This document shows, piece after piece, positions 52,135 through 61,320 of a stretch of DNA of 64,000 bases. Both the position numbers and the translations under genes were made by a program. Source of the DNA: Arcticibacterium sp964021845 (GTDB taxonomy: Bacteria > Bacteroidota > Bacteroidia > Cytophagales > Spirosomataceae); NCBI RefSeq assembly GCF_964021845.1, contig NZ_CAXHZC010000004.1:310001-374000 (forward strand). Reading direction: 5' to 3'. Under the pieces are notes generated by a model. The model was not told the origin of the DNA, ran no database searches, and worked only from the letters and a program-made list of their open reading frames with translations. How positions within the stretch are numbered: position 1 is the stretch's first letter; each line of letters starts with the position of its first letter.

Positions 52135-52524
52135 TTAGTTGGGGTAGATGTCTTCGTCGATATCAGTTTCTTCTGAAGGAATATCTAAAGTAGAGAAAAG
52201 CTCATCCATTTTTTGAGCGTACTCTGCCGTTTCATCAATATAAAACTGAAAATTTGGTACTATTCTAAACTGATTTCTTACTCTGTTTCCAAAAAGTCCA
52301 CGAATCTTCTTTCCATTATCTTTGATTTTTTCAAGAAGCTCCTCCTTATTATCTACCATCATAAAGCTTAGGTAGATACGGGCTATGGCCAAATCTGGTG
52401 TAGTCTGAACATCAGTAATGGTCACAAAAGAGCTGCCAATGACATCCTTGAGATCTTTTTGGAAAATCTCTCCAAGGTCTTTTTGAATCTGACGGGCTAT
52501 TTGTTTTGGTCTCTTATTTTCCAT
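52135..52524 (-). CDS. rbfA: 30S ribosome-binding factor RbfA
   Basis: A 129-residue KH-like protein needed for maturation of the 16S rRNA 5' end and cold adaptation. Typical segments are RPKQIARQIQKDLGEIFQK at the start, FVTITDVQTTPDLAIARIYLSF, and NQFRIVPNFQFYIDET. It is the first gene of a five-gene minus-strand operon. A promoter box at 52596-52603 lies 72 bases upstream. Confidence 0.95.
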   Translation of the reverse strand: MENKRPKQIARQIQKDLGEIFQKDLKDVIGSSFVTITDVQTTPDLAIARIYLSFMMVDNKEELLEKIKDNGKKIRGLFGNRVRNQFRIVPNFQFYIDETAEYAQKMDELFSTLDIPSEETDIDEDIYPN

Positions 52525-52579
52525 GAATGTGAAGTGTAAAATGCACTATGCTAATTCTTTGCAAATATCTTGGTTTATT

Positions 52580-52611
52580 TTGGTTAATCGCTTGTCAAAA
52601 GTATAATTTTG
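52580..52611. promoter_or_regulatory. Abutting divergent promoters of rbfA and the DUF6427-like gene
   Basis: Two full TAnnTTTG boxes touch each other: TACTTTTG on the minus strand (52596-52603) for rbfA and TAATTTTG on the + strand (52604-52611) for the membrane protein gene. For the + strand, TTG at 52580-52582 is 21 bases upstream, fitting the -33 element. Both together make an imperfect palindrome, CAAAAGTATAATTTTG. The two polymerases cannot occupy this site at once. Confidence 0.6.
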
Positions 52612-52639
52612 CCTTTTCAATTGATAAAAAACAAGGCTT

Positions 52640-54049
52640 TTGATAACCTTCTTTAGAGCAAATACCTTTTTTCACGTTTTTTCTATTCTAGTATTACTGA
52701 TGCTGTTTAAGATGCTTTACATTTTAAACGTGTTACCAGTTTTAAATACAGAGCTAGAATGGCTGTTGATAGGCGAACGCTTAAATTCAGATAAAAGTTT
52801 GTACAGCGAGATTTGGACTAATACCGGTCCGCTAAGTGCATATTTTTATGGCTTAGTTCATTTTTTGCTAGGTAGAGGGCAGTTTTATCAGGAAATAGTG
52901 GCTTTTTGTTTAGTTTTTGTTCAAACCATTTTATTTACGCTTATAGTTAATAATAATAAGGCTTTTGTGGAGCGTAACTATCTGCCCGGTTTATTTTACG
53001 CCATAGCAGTGTCTCTTTCTTTTGATGCAAATAAGCTCTCTCCGGCCTTATTGGCTACCACATTTTTACTTTTTGCCATAAATAGTATTTTCCGTCATAT
53101 TGAAAATAATGATGGGAGTTCAGAGCCAGTTTTTGAGATGGGTTTGTTTTTGGGTATAGGCTCTTTATTCTGGTATCCCTTTCCGGTCTTTTTAGTTTGG
53201 GCTTTACTAAGTTTAATAATGTTTACACCGGTTAAGTTTAACCAAGTGCTTTTATTAGTATTAGGTTTCGTTTTACCGGTTTTTGTCTCAGCTCTTTTCT
53301 TTTATGTTATTGGGGCTTTTCCAGAGTTTTACGGCTTTTGGATTCAAAAAGGAGCTAGCTTAGAGTTCCTAAAAAGAATAGAAGTTTTTGAGGTTCTTTT
53401 GACCTACGGCCTTCCTGTGCTACTTGCTATTTTTGGAATGTTTAAGGTTTTTGGGAATACTCGTTACTCTAATTTTCAAAACAGAAAGCAGCAAATAATG
53501 GTGTTATTAGGCATTTTTGCCTTATTAGCATTCTTACTTTCGGATAACTTAGCTACTTATCAACTGTTATGTATCTCTCCTTTTTTGGCCTTCTTTATGG
53601 CAGGTTATTTCTTGCATTTGAAGGGTACGGCTTTTCCAGAAATTTTGTTTTTGGTTTTTCTAACGCTCGTGGTTTTGATAAACAATTTTGGTGTTAGTCC
53701 TTTTGTGGGCAAAGGTTATACGCATTTAGCTGACATGCGAATAGAAAAGGAAACAGAGAAATCATATATAATAGATAAAGCTATCTTAATTACTGGGTCT
53801 AAGAATGATGATTACTTTCAAGCCAAATCAGGTTCGCCCTATTTAAATTGGAGCGTTTCTAAGTTTGACTTAGAACACGCTGATATCTATGAGAGCTTAA
53901 TAAATATTGATGCTATTTTTCAGAAAGAAATGCCAGAATATATCATAGATAATGAGCAGGTTTTTCCTGAAATTTTCAGAAGAATTCCTAAAATAGGGAA
54001 TAAGTACGTGCGAGTGGCAGGTACTCGAAACTTTCGTTTGAAGGACTAA
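52640..54049 (+). CDS. DUF6427-like polytopic membrane protein
   Basis: A 469-residue integral membrane protein with about eleven to twelve hydrophobic segments and a soluble C-terminal tail of about 100 residues (EKETEKSYIIDKAILITGSKN onward). The opening MITFFRANTFFHVFSILVLL and the segment DANKLSPALLATTFLLFAINSIF match what I recall of DUF6427 proteins of Bacteroidota, whose genes lie near cell-division or wall genes; topology is like GT-C glycosyltransferases. The start is TTG; the first ATG would cut into helix 1. It diverges from rbfA. Biochemistry is unknown. Confidence 0.72.
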   Translation: MITFFRANTFFHVFSILVLLMLFKMLYILNVLPVLNTELEWLLIGERLNSDKSLYSEIWTNTGPLSAYFYGLVHFLLGRGQFYQEIVAFCLVFVQTILFTLIVNNNKAFVERNYLPGLFYAIAVSLSFDANKLSPALLATTFLLFAINSIFRHIENNDGSSEPVFEMGLFLGIGSLFWYPFPVFLVWALLSLIMFTPVKFNQVLLLVLGFVLPVFVSALFFYVIGAFPEFYGFWIQKGASLEFLKRIEVFEVLLTYGLPVLLAIFGMFKVFGNTRYSNFQNRKQQIMVLLGIFALLAFLLSDNLATYQLLCISPFLAFFMAGYFLHLKGTAFPEILFLVFLTLVVLINNFGVSPFVGKGYTHLADMRIEKETEKSYIIDKAILITGSKNDDYFQAKSGSPYLNWSVSKFDLEHADIYESLINIDAIFQKEMPEYIIDNEQVFPEIFRRIPKIGNKYVRVAGTRNFRLKD

Positions 54050-54100
54050 ATATTTGTTTTGCCTGACTTTATTCTTTTAAAAACTATTGATTAGTTGTAT

Positions 54101-54532
54101 TTAGGCACAAGCTATTTTGTCAACTCTTCTGCCGTGTCTTCCACCTTCAAACTCCGTAGTTAGAAAAGTTTTGACAAATTCTAGAGCGGTCTCTTCTGAA
54201 ACAAATCTTGCAGGAATACAGATAACATTAGCATTATTATGTAATCTGATAAGCTTTACTACCTCTAAGTCCCAAGCCAAGCCGGCTCTTATGCCTTGAT
54301 GTTTATTTGCAGTCATGCAAACCCCGTTACCGCTACCACAAATTAAAATACCAAATTCGTATTCGCCTTTTTCAATGGCATCGCATAATGGATGTACAGA
54401 GTCAGGGTAGTCAAAGGAGTCTGTAGAATAAGGGCCAAAATCTGCTGTTTCAAAGTTTTGTCCTTGCATCCAGTTAAGAATTAACTTTTTGTAATCAAAA
54501 CCTGCATGATCTCCTCCAATTGCTATTTTCAT
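54101..54532 (-). CDS. rpiB: Ribose-5-phosphate isomerase B
   Basis: A 143-residue isomerase of ribose 5-phosphate and ribulose 5-phosphate in the pentose phosphate route. The ATG at 54532 (MKIAIGGDHAGFDYK) matches the family start; an in-frame extension to 54571 is rejected. Catalytic and binding parts: GGDHAG at residues 6-11, GILICGSGNGVCMTANK (Cys base) and VICIPARFVS. Length fits RpiB. It diverges from the LOG-family gene with an 79-base gap. Confidence 0.95.
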   Translation of the reverse strand: MKIAIGGDHAGFDYKKLILNWMQGQNFETADFGPYSTDSFDYPDSVHPLCDAIEKGEYEFGILICGSGNGVCMTANKHQGIRAGLAWDLEVVKLIRLHNNANVICIPARFVSEETALEFVKTFLTTEFEGGRHGRRVDKIACA

Positions 54533-54611
54533 CTTAGAATTATCTATTTTTAAAGCGTACTTACGTTTCAAGAGTAAAAGTACAAGACTTTATAAAATCA
54601 ATCAACGAACT

Positions 54612-55331
54612 ATGTTAAATAATAACGAAGAAGAAATTAAAATTAAAAAGGCCTTTGCTGAAAAGGATTGGAGCGAGATTCAGAGTCAAGACAGTTGGCA
54701 GATATTTAAGGCTATTGCGGAATTTGTAGAAGGTTATGATAAAATGGCCAAAATTGGCCCTAGTGTATCAATTTTTGGTTCGGCAAGAACAAAACCCGAC
54801 CATAAATACTACAAAATGTCCGTAGAGATAGCTGAGAAATTAGTAGAGAAAGGTTATGGTGTTATAACTGGCGGTGGACCCGGAATTATGGAAGCAGGTA
54901 ATAAAGGTGCTCAGCAAAGCGGAGGAAAGTCAATTGGGCTTAATATAAAGTTGCCTTTTGAAGCGGTTCCTAATAAATACGTGGATGTAGATAAGAGTAT
55001 CAATTTTGATTATTTCTTTGCTCGTAAAGTCTGCTTTATGAAATATTCTCAGGGTTTTATTGTGATGCCTGGAGGTTTTGGAACCATGGATGAGCTTTTT
55101 GAAGCTTTAACCCTGATTCAAACTAAGAAAGTTGGAAGGTTTCCAATAGTGTTGGTGGGTATATCTTACTGGGGAGGCCTTTTAGAATGGATAAAAAATG
55201 TAATGGGAGATGAAGAAGGCAATATAAGCCCTGAAGACATCGACTTAGTGAAACTAGTAGATTCACCAGACGATGCCATCAATGTTATTACAGAATTCTA
55301 TGATAAATATATGCTTAAGCCTAATTTCTAG
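54612..55331 (+). CDS. LOG-family protein (TIGR00730, possible cytokinin-type phosphoribohydrolase)
   Basis: A 239-residue Rossmann-fold protein with the two LOG signatures: GGGPGIMEAGNKGA and PGGFGTMDELFEALT. These bind and hydrolyse nucleoside monophosphates, typically AMP or N6-modified AMP, releasing ribose 5-phosphate. rpiB, which uses ribose 5-phosphate, diverges from it. An N-terminal extension of about 45 residues (IKKAFAEKDWSEIQSQDSW) is common in Bacteroidota forms. Its 3' end is convergent, 2 bases from the haloperoxidase-like gene. Confidence 0.92.
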   Translation: MLNNNEEEIKIKKAFAEKDWSEIQSQDSWQIFKAIAEFVEGYDKMAKIGPSVSIFGSARTKPDHKYYKMSVEIAEKLVEKGYGVITGGGPGIMEAGNKGAQQSGGKSIGLNIKLPFEAVPNKYVDVDKSINFDYFFARKVCFMKYSQGFIVMPGGFGTMDELFEALTLIQTKKVGRFPIVLVGISYWGGLLEWIKNVMGDEEGNISPEDIDLVKLVDSPDDAINVITEFYDKYMLKPNF

Positions 55332-55333
55332 GC

Positions 55334-56710
55334 TTAGTATTTCCAGTTAAAAGAATTGATGTTTTCGGCAATTTTCTTACCCTCATCTAATCCAACTAGG
55401 TTATCTTGAGGTGTGTGAATTCCTCCTAAAATTCTAGAGTATCCACACTCTTCTGCTAGTTCCCAGATAGTATCAAAATTTCGTGTTTTGAATTCCACTT
55501 TTCTGATACTATCCCAAGGTCTTCCTGTGTGGAAATCATCTGAGATTTTGTTTTCGTTGCCGAAAACATCAATTAAAGCGGTAGCAGCAGCTGCTATTTG
55601 AGACGAATGACCTGATGTAAAAGCAGGGAAAGGTGGTTCTGGCCAAAACTGAACAAACCTGCCATCTATATTTCTTGAAATGAAATTCTTTGGTCTTTCT
55701 GCATGGTAAAAGTATTTACACTTCCATACATTAATAAAAGCATCTGCTGTAGACATACCTACTTTAGCAAAAGCAGATGTGGCTTCAAATAGGTTGTTTT
55801 GTTTTTCTTCTATCAAACTAGCTGTTAGGTAATAAGAGTGCCCTGGAGGACTGGAAGAAGCTGCAGGATCATCACCCCACCAAAGTGCTATTTCCTTTTC
55901 TTCCTGGGTTAAAGAAATATTTTTTTCATATACTTCCATCATGTCCTTGTAATATTGACTGTCTGGGTCGTTATCAGATTCCATAAATACCGGTATCTCC
56001 ATTGTGGAGTTTGCTGAAGCAAAAGTCCTATTTTCTCCCCAATATGGATGCATTGGGGCAGCAATGCTTGATTGACCAGCAACAGGTGGTGACCAATACG
56101 TTCTACCTGTTGGATAATCGTAATCAAAGTCGAAGGTTTTTAAAAAGCCTTCATGCCCTTTGTCTAGTTTGGCCCATTCGAAAATCTGACGGGCAATTAA
56201 TTTTCCGTACAGGTCAGAAGCATTGACAGCAGCTTGAGAAACTGATTCCTTTAACTTTTCTGCAATTATAAGGTCATAAAGAGAATCTATTTTTGCACTT
56301 ATTTCGGCTGGTGCATGCGGGTATAAAGCATGAATGATTTCTTTTTGACCGGCATTTAGAGCTATTTCCCAGTTCATTTCTTCGCCTTCTTCTGGGTCTG
56401 GTGTTGAGCCTAGACCGGTTAAATCTGGTGTTATAGATTTAAATATAATACTGCCTTTAACGGTAGATTCGTACATGGTTAATCCAAAGTAGCCAAGACA
56501 TCTAGAGGCATAAGTAGGTGAGTTGTTAGGCGAGCCTTTCACTACGTCAAGAGTTACTTCAGACCACCTCAGTGCTGTTTCAGGAGAAATGGTTAGCTCT
56601 ACAGGGTCTGGAATTGGGTCAGGAATGATTTCTTCTTTTACATCCTCTTTACAGGCGTAAACGGTTGCTATCAATAAAATACCAAGGAGATAAATTAAAC
56701 TTTTTTTCAT
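55334..56710 (-). CDS. Vanadium-dependent haloperoxidase/PAP2-like lipoprotein
   Basis: A 458-residue lipoprotein (lipobox TVYAC, Cys20). The ATG at 56710 is preferred over an upstream TTG at 56722, since it begins the signal peptide MKKSLIYLLGILLIATVYAC and lies 1 base past the previous stop. It has the vanadate/phosphate-binding set of vanadium haloperoxidases and PAP2 phosphatases: KX6RP in CKYFYHAERP (about 335), the SGHS loop in PAFTSGHSSQ (about 366) and SRX5HX3D in SRILGGIHTPQD (about 425). Whether it oxidises halides or dephosphorylates lipids cannot be told. It lies downstream of the helix-hairpin-helix gene. Confidence 0.88.
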   Translation of the reverse strand: MKKSLIYLLGILLIATVYACKEDVKEEIIPDPIPDPVELTISPETALRWSEVTLDVVKGSPNNSPTYASRCLGYFGLTMYESTVKGSIIFKSITPDLTGLGSTPDPEEGEEMNWEIALNAGQKEIIHALYPHAPAEISAKIDSLYDLIIAEKLKESVSQAAVNASDLYGKLIARQIFEWAKLDKGHEGFLKTFDFDYDYPTGRTYWSPPVAGQSSIAAPMHPYWGENRTFASANSTMEIPVFMESDNDPDSQYYKDMMEVYEKNISLTQEEKEIALWWGDDPAASSSPPGHSYYLTASLIEEKQNNLFEATSAFAKVGMSTADAFINVWKCKYFYHAERPKNFISRNIDGRFVQFWPEPPFPAFTSGHSSQIAAAATALIDVFGNENKISDDFHTGRPWDSIRKVEFKTRNFDTIWELAEECGYSRILGGIHTPQDNLVGLDEGKKIAENINSFNWKY

Positions 56711-56711
56711 T

Positions 56712-57647
56712 TTATTCTTCAATACTAAAATCGAGGTATGGTGAAATTTGCTCTAATAATTTGGGATTTAGCACTCTAATAGGTGCTAAGTCTTCTATCG
56801 TTTTGAAATTGCCGTGTTGCTTTCTGTAGGCAATAATTGCTTTTTTCTGATAGTTTTTTAAAAGAGAGGTTTTCCAGTCATTGGTTTCAATTTTATTAAT
56901 TTTTACTTTTTTATTGGGCTCATTAAGAAAGGCAAATTTGACTAATTCTTGATAAGTACTATCAGCCAAACCGTAGGTGTTTTTTACTTGTTCTAATTTA
57001 TAAAAACCACCTAAGCCTTCACGATATTTAATGATTCTTTTGGCAAAAACTTCGCCAATCCCTCTGATTTGTGTTAAATCTTCCATGGAAGCCAAATTTA
57101 TATCAAATGGATTTATGCTAGGGGCTTTAAATGTAACTTTTACACTAGTAGTGTCTTCATAAATTCTTTCAAAAGTGTTATAATCTCTATCATCTTCTTG
57201 TGACGGTAAGTCTATGTAGGGTTCTATTCGCTTATATAAATTTTCACTAAGACCATATACTTTGAGTAGTTCTTCTTTGGTCTTATACACTTTCCCTTTA
57301 TTTCTGAAGTTTATGAGGTTTTTAGCGGCATATTTTGATATTCCATTTTTTAGCAGTATTTCTTCGGTTGCGGTATTTGGGTTAAAAATGGTGTATTTGA
57401 TGCTTTCAGACTTTGGTATTCGTGATTTAAATCTATTTCGCTCTTTTGATTTAAGTTCGCTTAAAGGCTTGTCTAGATCGTTATATTCGGAAAGTAAAAT
57501 TTTAATTTCATTGGTGCTAAAATAATGATTGAAGAAAATGACACCAGAAACGAGCAGTATTCCGGCACAGGTTCCCCAAAGGATTCGTAACGATTCGTGT
57601 TTATTCACCTCAAAATAGTCTTTGAGGAATTGAATTATTCGTGTCAT
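56712..57647 (-). CDS. Helix-hairpin-helix (ComEA-like) membrane protein
   Basis: A 311-residue protein with one membrane segment at about 20-40 and three ComEA-like helix-hairpin-helix modules: about 92-145 (TEEILLKNGISKYAAKNLI), 180-235 (LASMEDLTQIRGIGEVFAKR) and 260-305 (KKAIIAYRKQHGNFKTIEDL). HhH modules bind DNA backbone without sequence preference, and ComEA carries DNA in competence. A periplasmic DNA receptor is therefore possible, but in Bacteroidota its role is unproven. It lies 66 bases past the 78-residue protein and just upstream of the haloperoxidase-like gene. Confidence 0.85.
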   Translation of the reverse strand: MTRIIQFLKDYFEVNKHESLRILWGTCAGILLVSGVIFFNHYFSTNEIKILLSEYNDLDKPLSELKSKERNRFKSRIPKSESIKYTIFNPNTATEEILLKNGISKYAAKNLINFRNKGKVYKTKEELLKVYGLSENLYKRIEPYIDLPSQEDDRDYNTFERIYEDTTSVKVTFKAPSINPFDINLASMEDLTQIRGIGEVFAKRIIKYREGLGGFYKLEQVKNTYGLADSTYQELVKFAFLNEPNKKVKINKIETNDWKTSLLKNYQKKAIIAYRKQHGNFKTIEDLAPIRVLNPKLLEQISPYLDFSIEE

Positions 57648-57713
57648 GTAGATGAGTTAGTAGGTTACTCGTTAGAAATTTACGAATAATTTGGCCTTTT
57701 TTAAAGGCTTGCT

Positions 57714-57950
57714 TTATCTTTTTCTGTTTTCCAGTTTGGACATAAAGTAAACCATGATTGAAAGTGCTATAAATCCTAAAAGAACAAGGGAGCTAAACTG
57801 AAAGCAAATGTTTCCTCCAGATGTAGTAGGGATACATCTTTCTGGTGGGTATCCCATCTCAAACATAGATTTAAATGCTAGCCAAAAGAGAAAAAGTGAC
57901 AGTCCTAAAAAGAGTGCCATTTTTGATAATATTTTAATCAGAGAATTCAT
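57714..57950 (-). CDS. Small two-helix membrane protein of unknown function
   Basis: A 78-residue protein with two membrane helices (about 7-28 and 51-70). The loop between them has two Cys (YPPERCIPTTSGGNICFQF) that may form a disulfide outside the cytosol. Its start overlaps the murF-alr stop by 4 bases, indicating translational coupling. No family is recognised. Confidence 0.68.
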   Translation of the reverse strand: MNSLIKILSKMALFLGLSLFLFWLAFKSMFEMGYPPERCIPTTSGGNICFQFSSLVLLGFIALSIMVYFMSKLENRKR

Positions 57951-60394
57951 TCTTTGAAAAATACCCGTTTTACGCGATGTCCTATTTTTGTTAGTATTTC
58001 ATAAGGTATGGTTTGAAGCGTTTCCGCTATCCTGAAAATAGGCTGATTTGCACCGAAAATCTCAACAGTGTCGTCTTCTGCGGCTATGGCATTTGTAATG
58101 TCTATCATTGTCATGTCCATGCATACATTGCCTATAGTTGGACATAAGGTACCATTAACCCATACCTTGCCTTTTCCGTCAGAAAGATGTCTGTCAAAAC
58201 CATCTGCATAACCTATGGCTATGGTTGCTACCTTAATGTCAGACTTGGCTATCCCTACTCTACCGTAACCAATAGTTTCTCCCTTTTTAACAGTTTTTAT
58301 TTGAGAGATAGTAGTTTTTAAAGTCCCTACGGTGTGTAGGTCTTCTTGTGACTGATGGTTAGCTTCAATTCCGTAAAGGCCAATTCCTAACCTAACCATA
58401 TCAAAAGCTGCATTAGGATATCTAATGATACCTGCAGAATTAAGAATGTGGCGGAGTGGCTGGTAGCCTAATTTTTGAATGATTATATCAGAAAGTTCTT
58501 TAAATGTGTTTATTTGCTCTTTTGAAAAGGAGTCGTGAGCTTTATTATCAGCTCCTGCTAAGTGACTAAATATTGACGCCACTTCTAACTTACTGTTTGC
58601 TTCCAATAACTTTATTAAACCTTTAATGTCATCTGATTTGAAGCCAAGTCTGTTCATCCCAGTGTCAAGTTTTAAATGGACTTTAATCTTGGCTTCACTT
58701 ACGTGGGCAGCATCTATAAATGCAGAAAATTCTCTTACATTTTTAAGGCTATAAAGCTCTGGTTCTAGGTTGTATTCTAAAACTTTTGCAAAACTTTCTG
58801 GCTGGGTATTTAATATAAGAATTGGTGATTCTATACCATTTTGACGTAGTTCTACCGCCTCATCTGTATAGGCTACCGCCAAATAGTCAACCCGATGATA
58901 CTGTAATAAACTAGCTATTTCGGTACTGCCACTTCCATATGCCGATGCTTTTACCATCGCCATTATTTTGGTTTCAGGTTTAACCTTACTCTTATAATAA
59001 TTTAAGTTATGAGTAATAGCGTCTAGGTTTATTTCAAAAACAGTTCCATGAGCCTTGCTGACCAATTTTTTGACTATTTTTTCAAAAGAGAAACTTCGAG
59101 CTCCTTTGATAAGAATCAATTCGTTTTCAAATGATTTTAGAGGATGCTTTTCTAAAAACTCATTGGCCGACAGGTAACAATCAATGTTTCGGATAAAAGC
59201 GGCATTTTTTGAGATGTCTGGGCCAATCCCTATTACTTTTTCAACACCAGCACCAAGAAGCAAATCATTTATTTGCTGATATAAAGCCCGCTCGTTTAAG
59301 CCAGATTGAAGCACATCACTTAGTATGACAGTTTTCTGTCTGTTTATGTGATGTTGGTTCATGAAGTTTAGGGCCATAGCTAAGCCGCCAAAATCATTAT
59401 TATAACTGTCATCAATCAAATAACAATTTCTAATGCCTTCTTTAAGTTCTAATCGCATTGCCACGGGTTTTAAACCGTCAATACCAGCCTGAATGATTGA
59501 AAGGCATTCTTTGTCAGAATGAGTTTCTTTTAAAAGTGTAAAGGCTGTGAAAAAGCAGTGAATTACGTTTTCTATAGAGGCATCATCTATAAAAGGTACT
59601 CTAAGAGCATAGTCTCCTCCGTTCCAGTAGATGGATAATAGGCTAAAATCTTTCTTTTTTATTATTTCTATCTGTGTAGTTCCTTTCTGGTTTTTAGACC
59701 AAGCTATCAGTTCTATTTTAGGATTTACGGCAGATAGGAAAATTCTTATTTCTTCGTGAAGCTCTACATAATCTTGGCAGTAAACCAACACTTTACTATG
59801 CCTGAAAAGCCTAAGCTTTTCCGTTATCTTCTGTTTTTTACTTCTAAAGCCTTCATTATGGGCTGAGCCAATATTGGTGAAGATTCCATAGTCTGGCTGT
59901 AAAATGTCTTGCAATTTTTGCATCTCAGCTGGTTGCGAAATGCCTGCTTCAAAAATTCCTAAATTATGATTTTCATTTATTTGCCAAGCTGAAAGTGGAA
60001 CGCCAATTTGAGAATTATAGCTCCTAGGGCTCTTTACTAAAGAGAAACTTCCCTGTAGAATCACCGAAAGCCATTCTTTTACTATGGTTTTTCCATTACT
60101 TCCGGTAATACCTACCACTGGTAAATCAAAAGATTCACGATGCTTCTTTACTAAAGATTGTAAGGCTTGAATGGTGTTCTTTACAGGCCAGAAGGTGGCT
60201 TGGTTTTCAAATTCTTTATGCTTTAAAAGCCATTCTTTTTGTACTACAAACTCTTCAACACCTTCTTTGATAAGTTGTTCTATAAATAAATGTCCGTCGT
60301 GTCTATCCCCCTTGATAGCTATAAAAAGGGTTTCTGAAGGTTGAGATAAGAATCTGCTGTCGGTAAGAAGTATTTTATTTTTAGGCTTAAGCAC
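57947..60394 (-). CDS. murF-alr: Bifunctional MurF ligase / alanine racemase
   Basis: An 815-residue fusion joining two steps of peptidoglycan precursor synthesis: alanine racemase supplies D-Ala, and MurF adds D-Ala-D-Ala to the UDP-MurNAc-tripeptide. The MurF half covers about 1-450 with the ATP loop GITGSNGKT (95-103). The racemase half, about 455-815, has the pyridoxal phosphate Lys482 in MVKASAYGSG, and the sheet ending GVCMDMTMIDIT. The fusion is a known trait of many Bacteroidota. A -7 box lies at 60422-60429, 28 bases upstream. Confidence 0.96.
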   Translation of the reverse strand: MLKPKNKILLTDSRFLSQPSETLFIAIKGDRHDGHLFIEQLIKEGVEEFVVQKEWLLKHKEFENQATFWPVKNTIQALQSLVKKHRESFDLPVVGITGSNGKTIVKEWLSVILQGSFSLVKSPRSYNSQIGVPLSAWQINENHNLGIFEAGISQPAEMQKLQDILQPDYGIFTNIGSAHNEGFRSKKQKITEKLRLFRHSKVLVYCQDYVELHEEIRIFLSAVNPKIELIAWSKNQKGTTQIEIIKKKDFSLLSIYWNGGDYALRVPFIDDASIENVIHCFFTAFTLLKETHSDKECLSIIQAGIDGLKPVAMRLELKEGIRNCYLIDDSYNNDFGGLAMALNFMNQHHINRQKTVILSDVLQSGLNERALYQQINDLLLGAGVEKVIGIGPDISKNAAFIRNIDCYLSANEFLEKHPLKSFENELILIKGARSFSFEKIVKKLVSKAHGTVFEINLDAITHNLNYYKSKVKPETKIMAMVKASAYGSGSTEIASLLQYHRVDYLAVAYTDEAVELRQNGIESPILILNTQPESFAKVLEYNLEPELYSLKNVREFSAFIDAAHVSEAKIKVHLKLDTGMNRLGFKSDDIKGLIKLLEANSKLEVASIFSHLAGADNKAHDSFSKEQINTFKELSDIIIQKLGYQPLRHILNSAGIIRYPNAAFDMVRLGIGLYGIEANHQSQEDLHTVGTLKTTISQIKTVKKGETIGYGRVGIAKSDIKVATIAIGYADGFDRHLSDGKGKVWVNGTLCPTIGNVCMDMTMIDITNAIAAEDDTVEIFGANQPIFRIAETLQTIPYEILTKIGHRVKRVFFKE

Positions 60395-60421
60395 TGCTAA
60401 AATTTATTGTGATGTAAAATG

Positions 60422-60429
60422 CAAAGTTA
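60422..60429 (-). promoter_or_regulatory. Bacteroidota -7 box for the murF-alr operon
   Basis: TAACTTTG on the minus strand matches TAnnTTTG in full, 27 bases before the start of murF-alr. The opposite direction of the 141-base gap, toward the TatD gene, shows no full match. Confidence 0.5.
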
Positions 60430-60535
60430 CATTTAATCATACGAAAGAGAGGTATTCAAATTCATAATTTCTCTATTAAACGACTGTTTAAAACCTAGGG
60501 TATTTGGTAACTTGCAATCAAATAAGTGAAGAAGA

Positions 60536-61315
60536 ATGATAGAGACGCATGCTCATATTTATGATGAGCAATTTAAGGAAGACATAGATGCCATGCTGGC
60601 AAGAGCAAGCACAGTAGGTGTTAAAGAAATTTGGATGCCAAACTGCAATAGTGAAACTATAGAAGGGATGCTTACCTTAGAAGAGGAAAACCCTGACTTC
60701 TGTAAGCCTATGATGGGTTTGCACCCTTGTTATGTAAAAGCCGACTATCAGGAAGAGCTTAATTTAGTGAGATCTTGGTTAGAGAAAAGAAGCTTCAAAA
60801 TGATTGGTGAGATTGGTCTTGATTTTTATTGGGATCTAACATTTGTCAAAGAGCAAGAAGATGCATTTTTAGCTCAACTAGCTTTGGCAAAAAAACATAA
60901 CATACCCATTTGTATACATTCTAGAAACTCGAAGAAAAATGAGCACAACGCTATTATCAGGTGCTGCGAGCTTATAGAGGAATTTGGCTGGAAAGGTTTA
61001 AGAGGTATATTTCATTGTTTCTCTGGAAACCTAGAAGAAGCCAAAAGAGTAATTAGTCTTAAATTCTTATTAGGTATTGGTGGTGTGGCTACCTTTAAAA
61101 ATGGAGGCTTAGACAAGGTTTTGCCTTACCTTTCTTTAGAAAACATAGTTTTAGAAACGGATTCTCCCTATTTAGCTCCAGTGCCTCATAGAGGAAAGCG
61201 AAATGAAGTGAGTTATATAGATCTAGTGGCAGACAGGGTGGCTTTTCTGATGACAAAAGAAAAGGAAGAAGTTATAAGCAGAACAAGTAAAAACGCTGTA
61301 AAATTGATATCTTAA
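60536..61315 (+). CDS. TatD family metal-dependent hydrolase (DNase-like)
   Basis: A 259-residue TIM-barrel metal hydrolase. The metal ligands lie in ETHAHIYDEQF (His pair at residues 4 and 6), IGEIGLDFYWD, CIHSRNS, FHCFSG and ETDSPYLAP. TatD proteins are deoxyribonucleases with 3'-to-5' exonuclease activity, thought to process damaged DNA. An M1 peptidase gene follows after 5 bases in the same direction, so the two are probably cotranscribed. Confidence 0.93.
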   Translation: MIETHAHIYDEQFKEDIDAMLARASTVGVKEIWMPNCNSETIEGMLTLEEENPDFCKPMMGLHPCYVKADYQEELNLVRSWLEKRSFKMIGEIGLDFYWDLTFVKEQEDAFLAQLALAKKHNIPICIHSRNSKKNEHNAIIRCCELIEEFGWKGLRGIFHCFSGNLEEAKRVISLKFLLGIGGVATFKNGGLDKVLPYLSLENIVLETDSPYLAPVPHRGKRNEVSYIDLVADRVAFLMTKEKEEVISRTSKNAVKLIS

Positions 61316-61320
61316 GGCAT

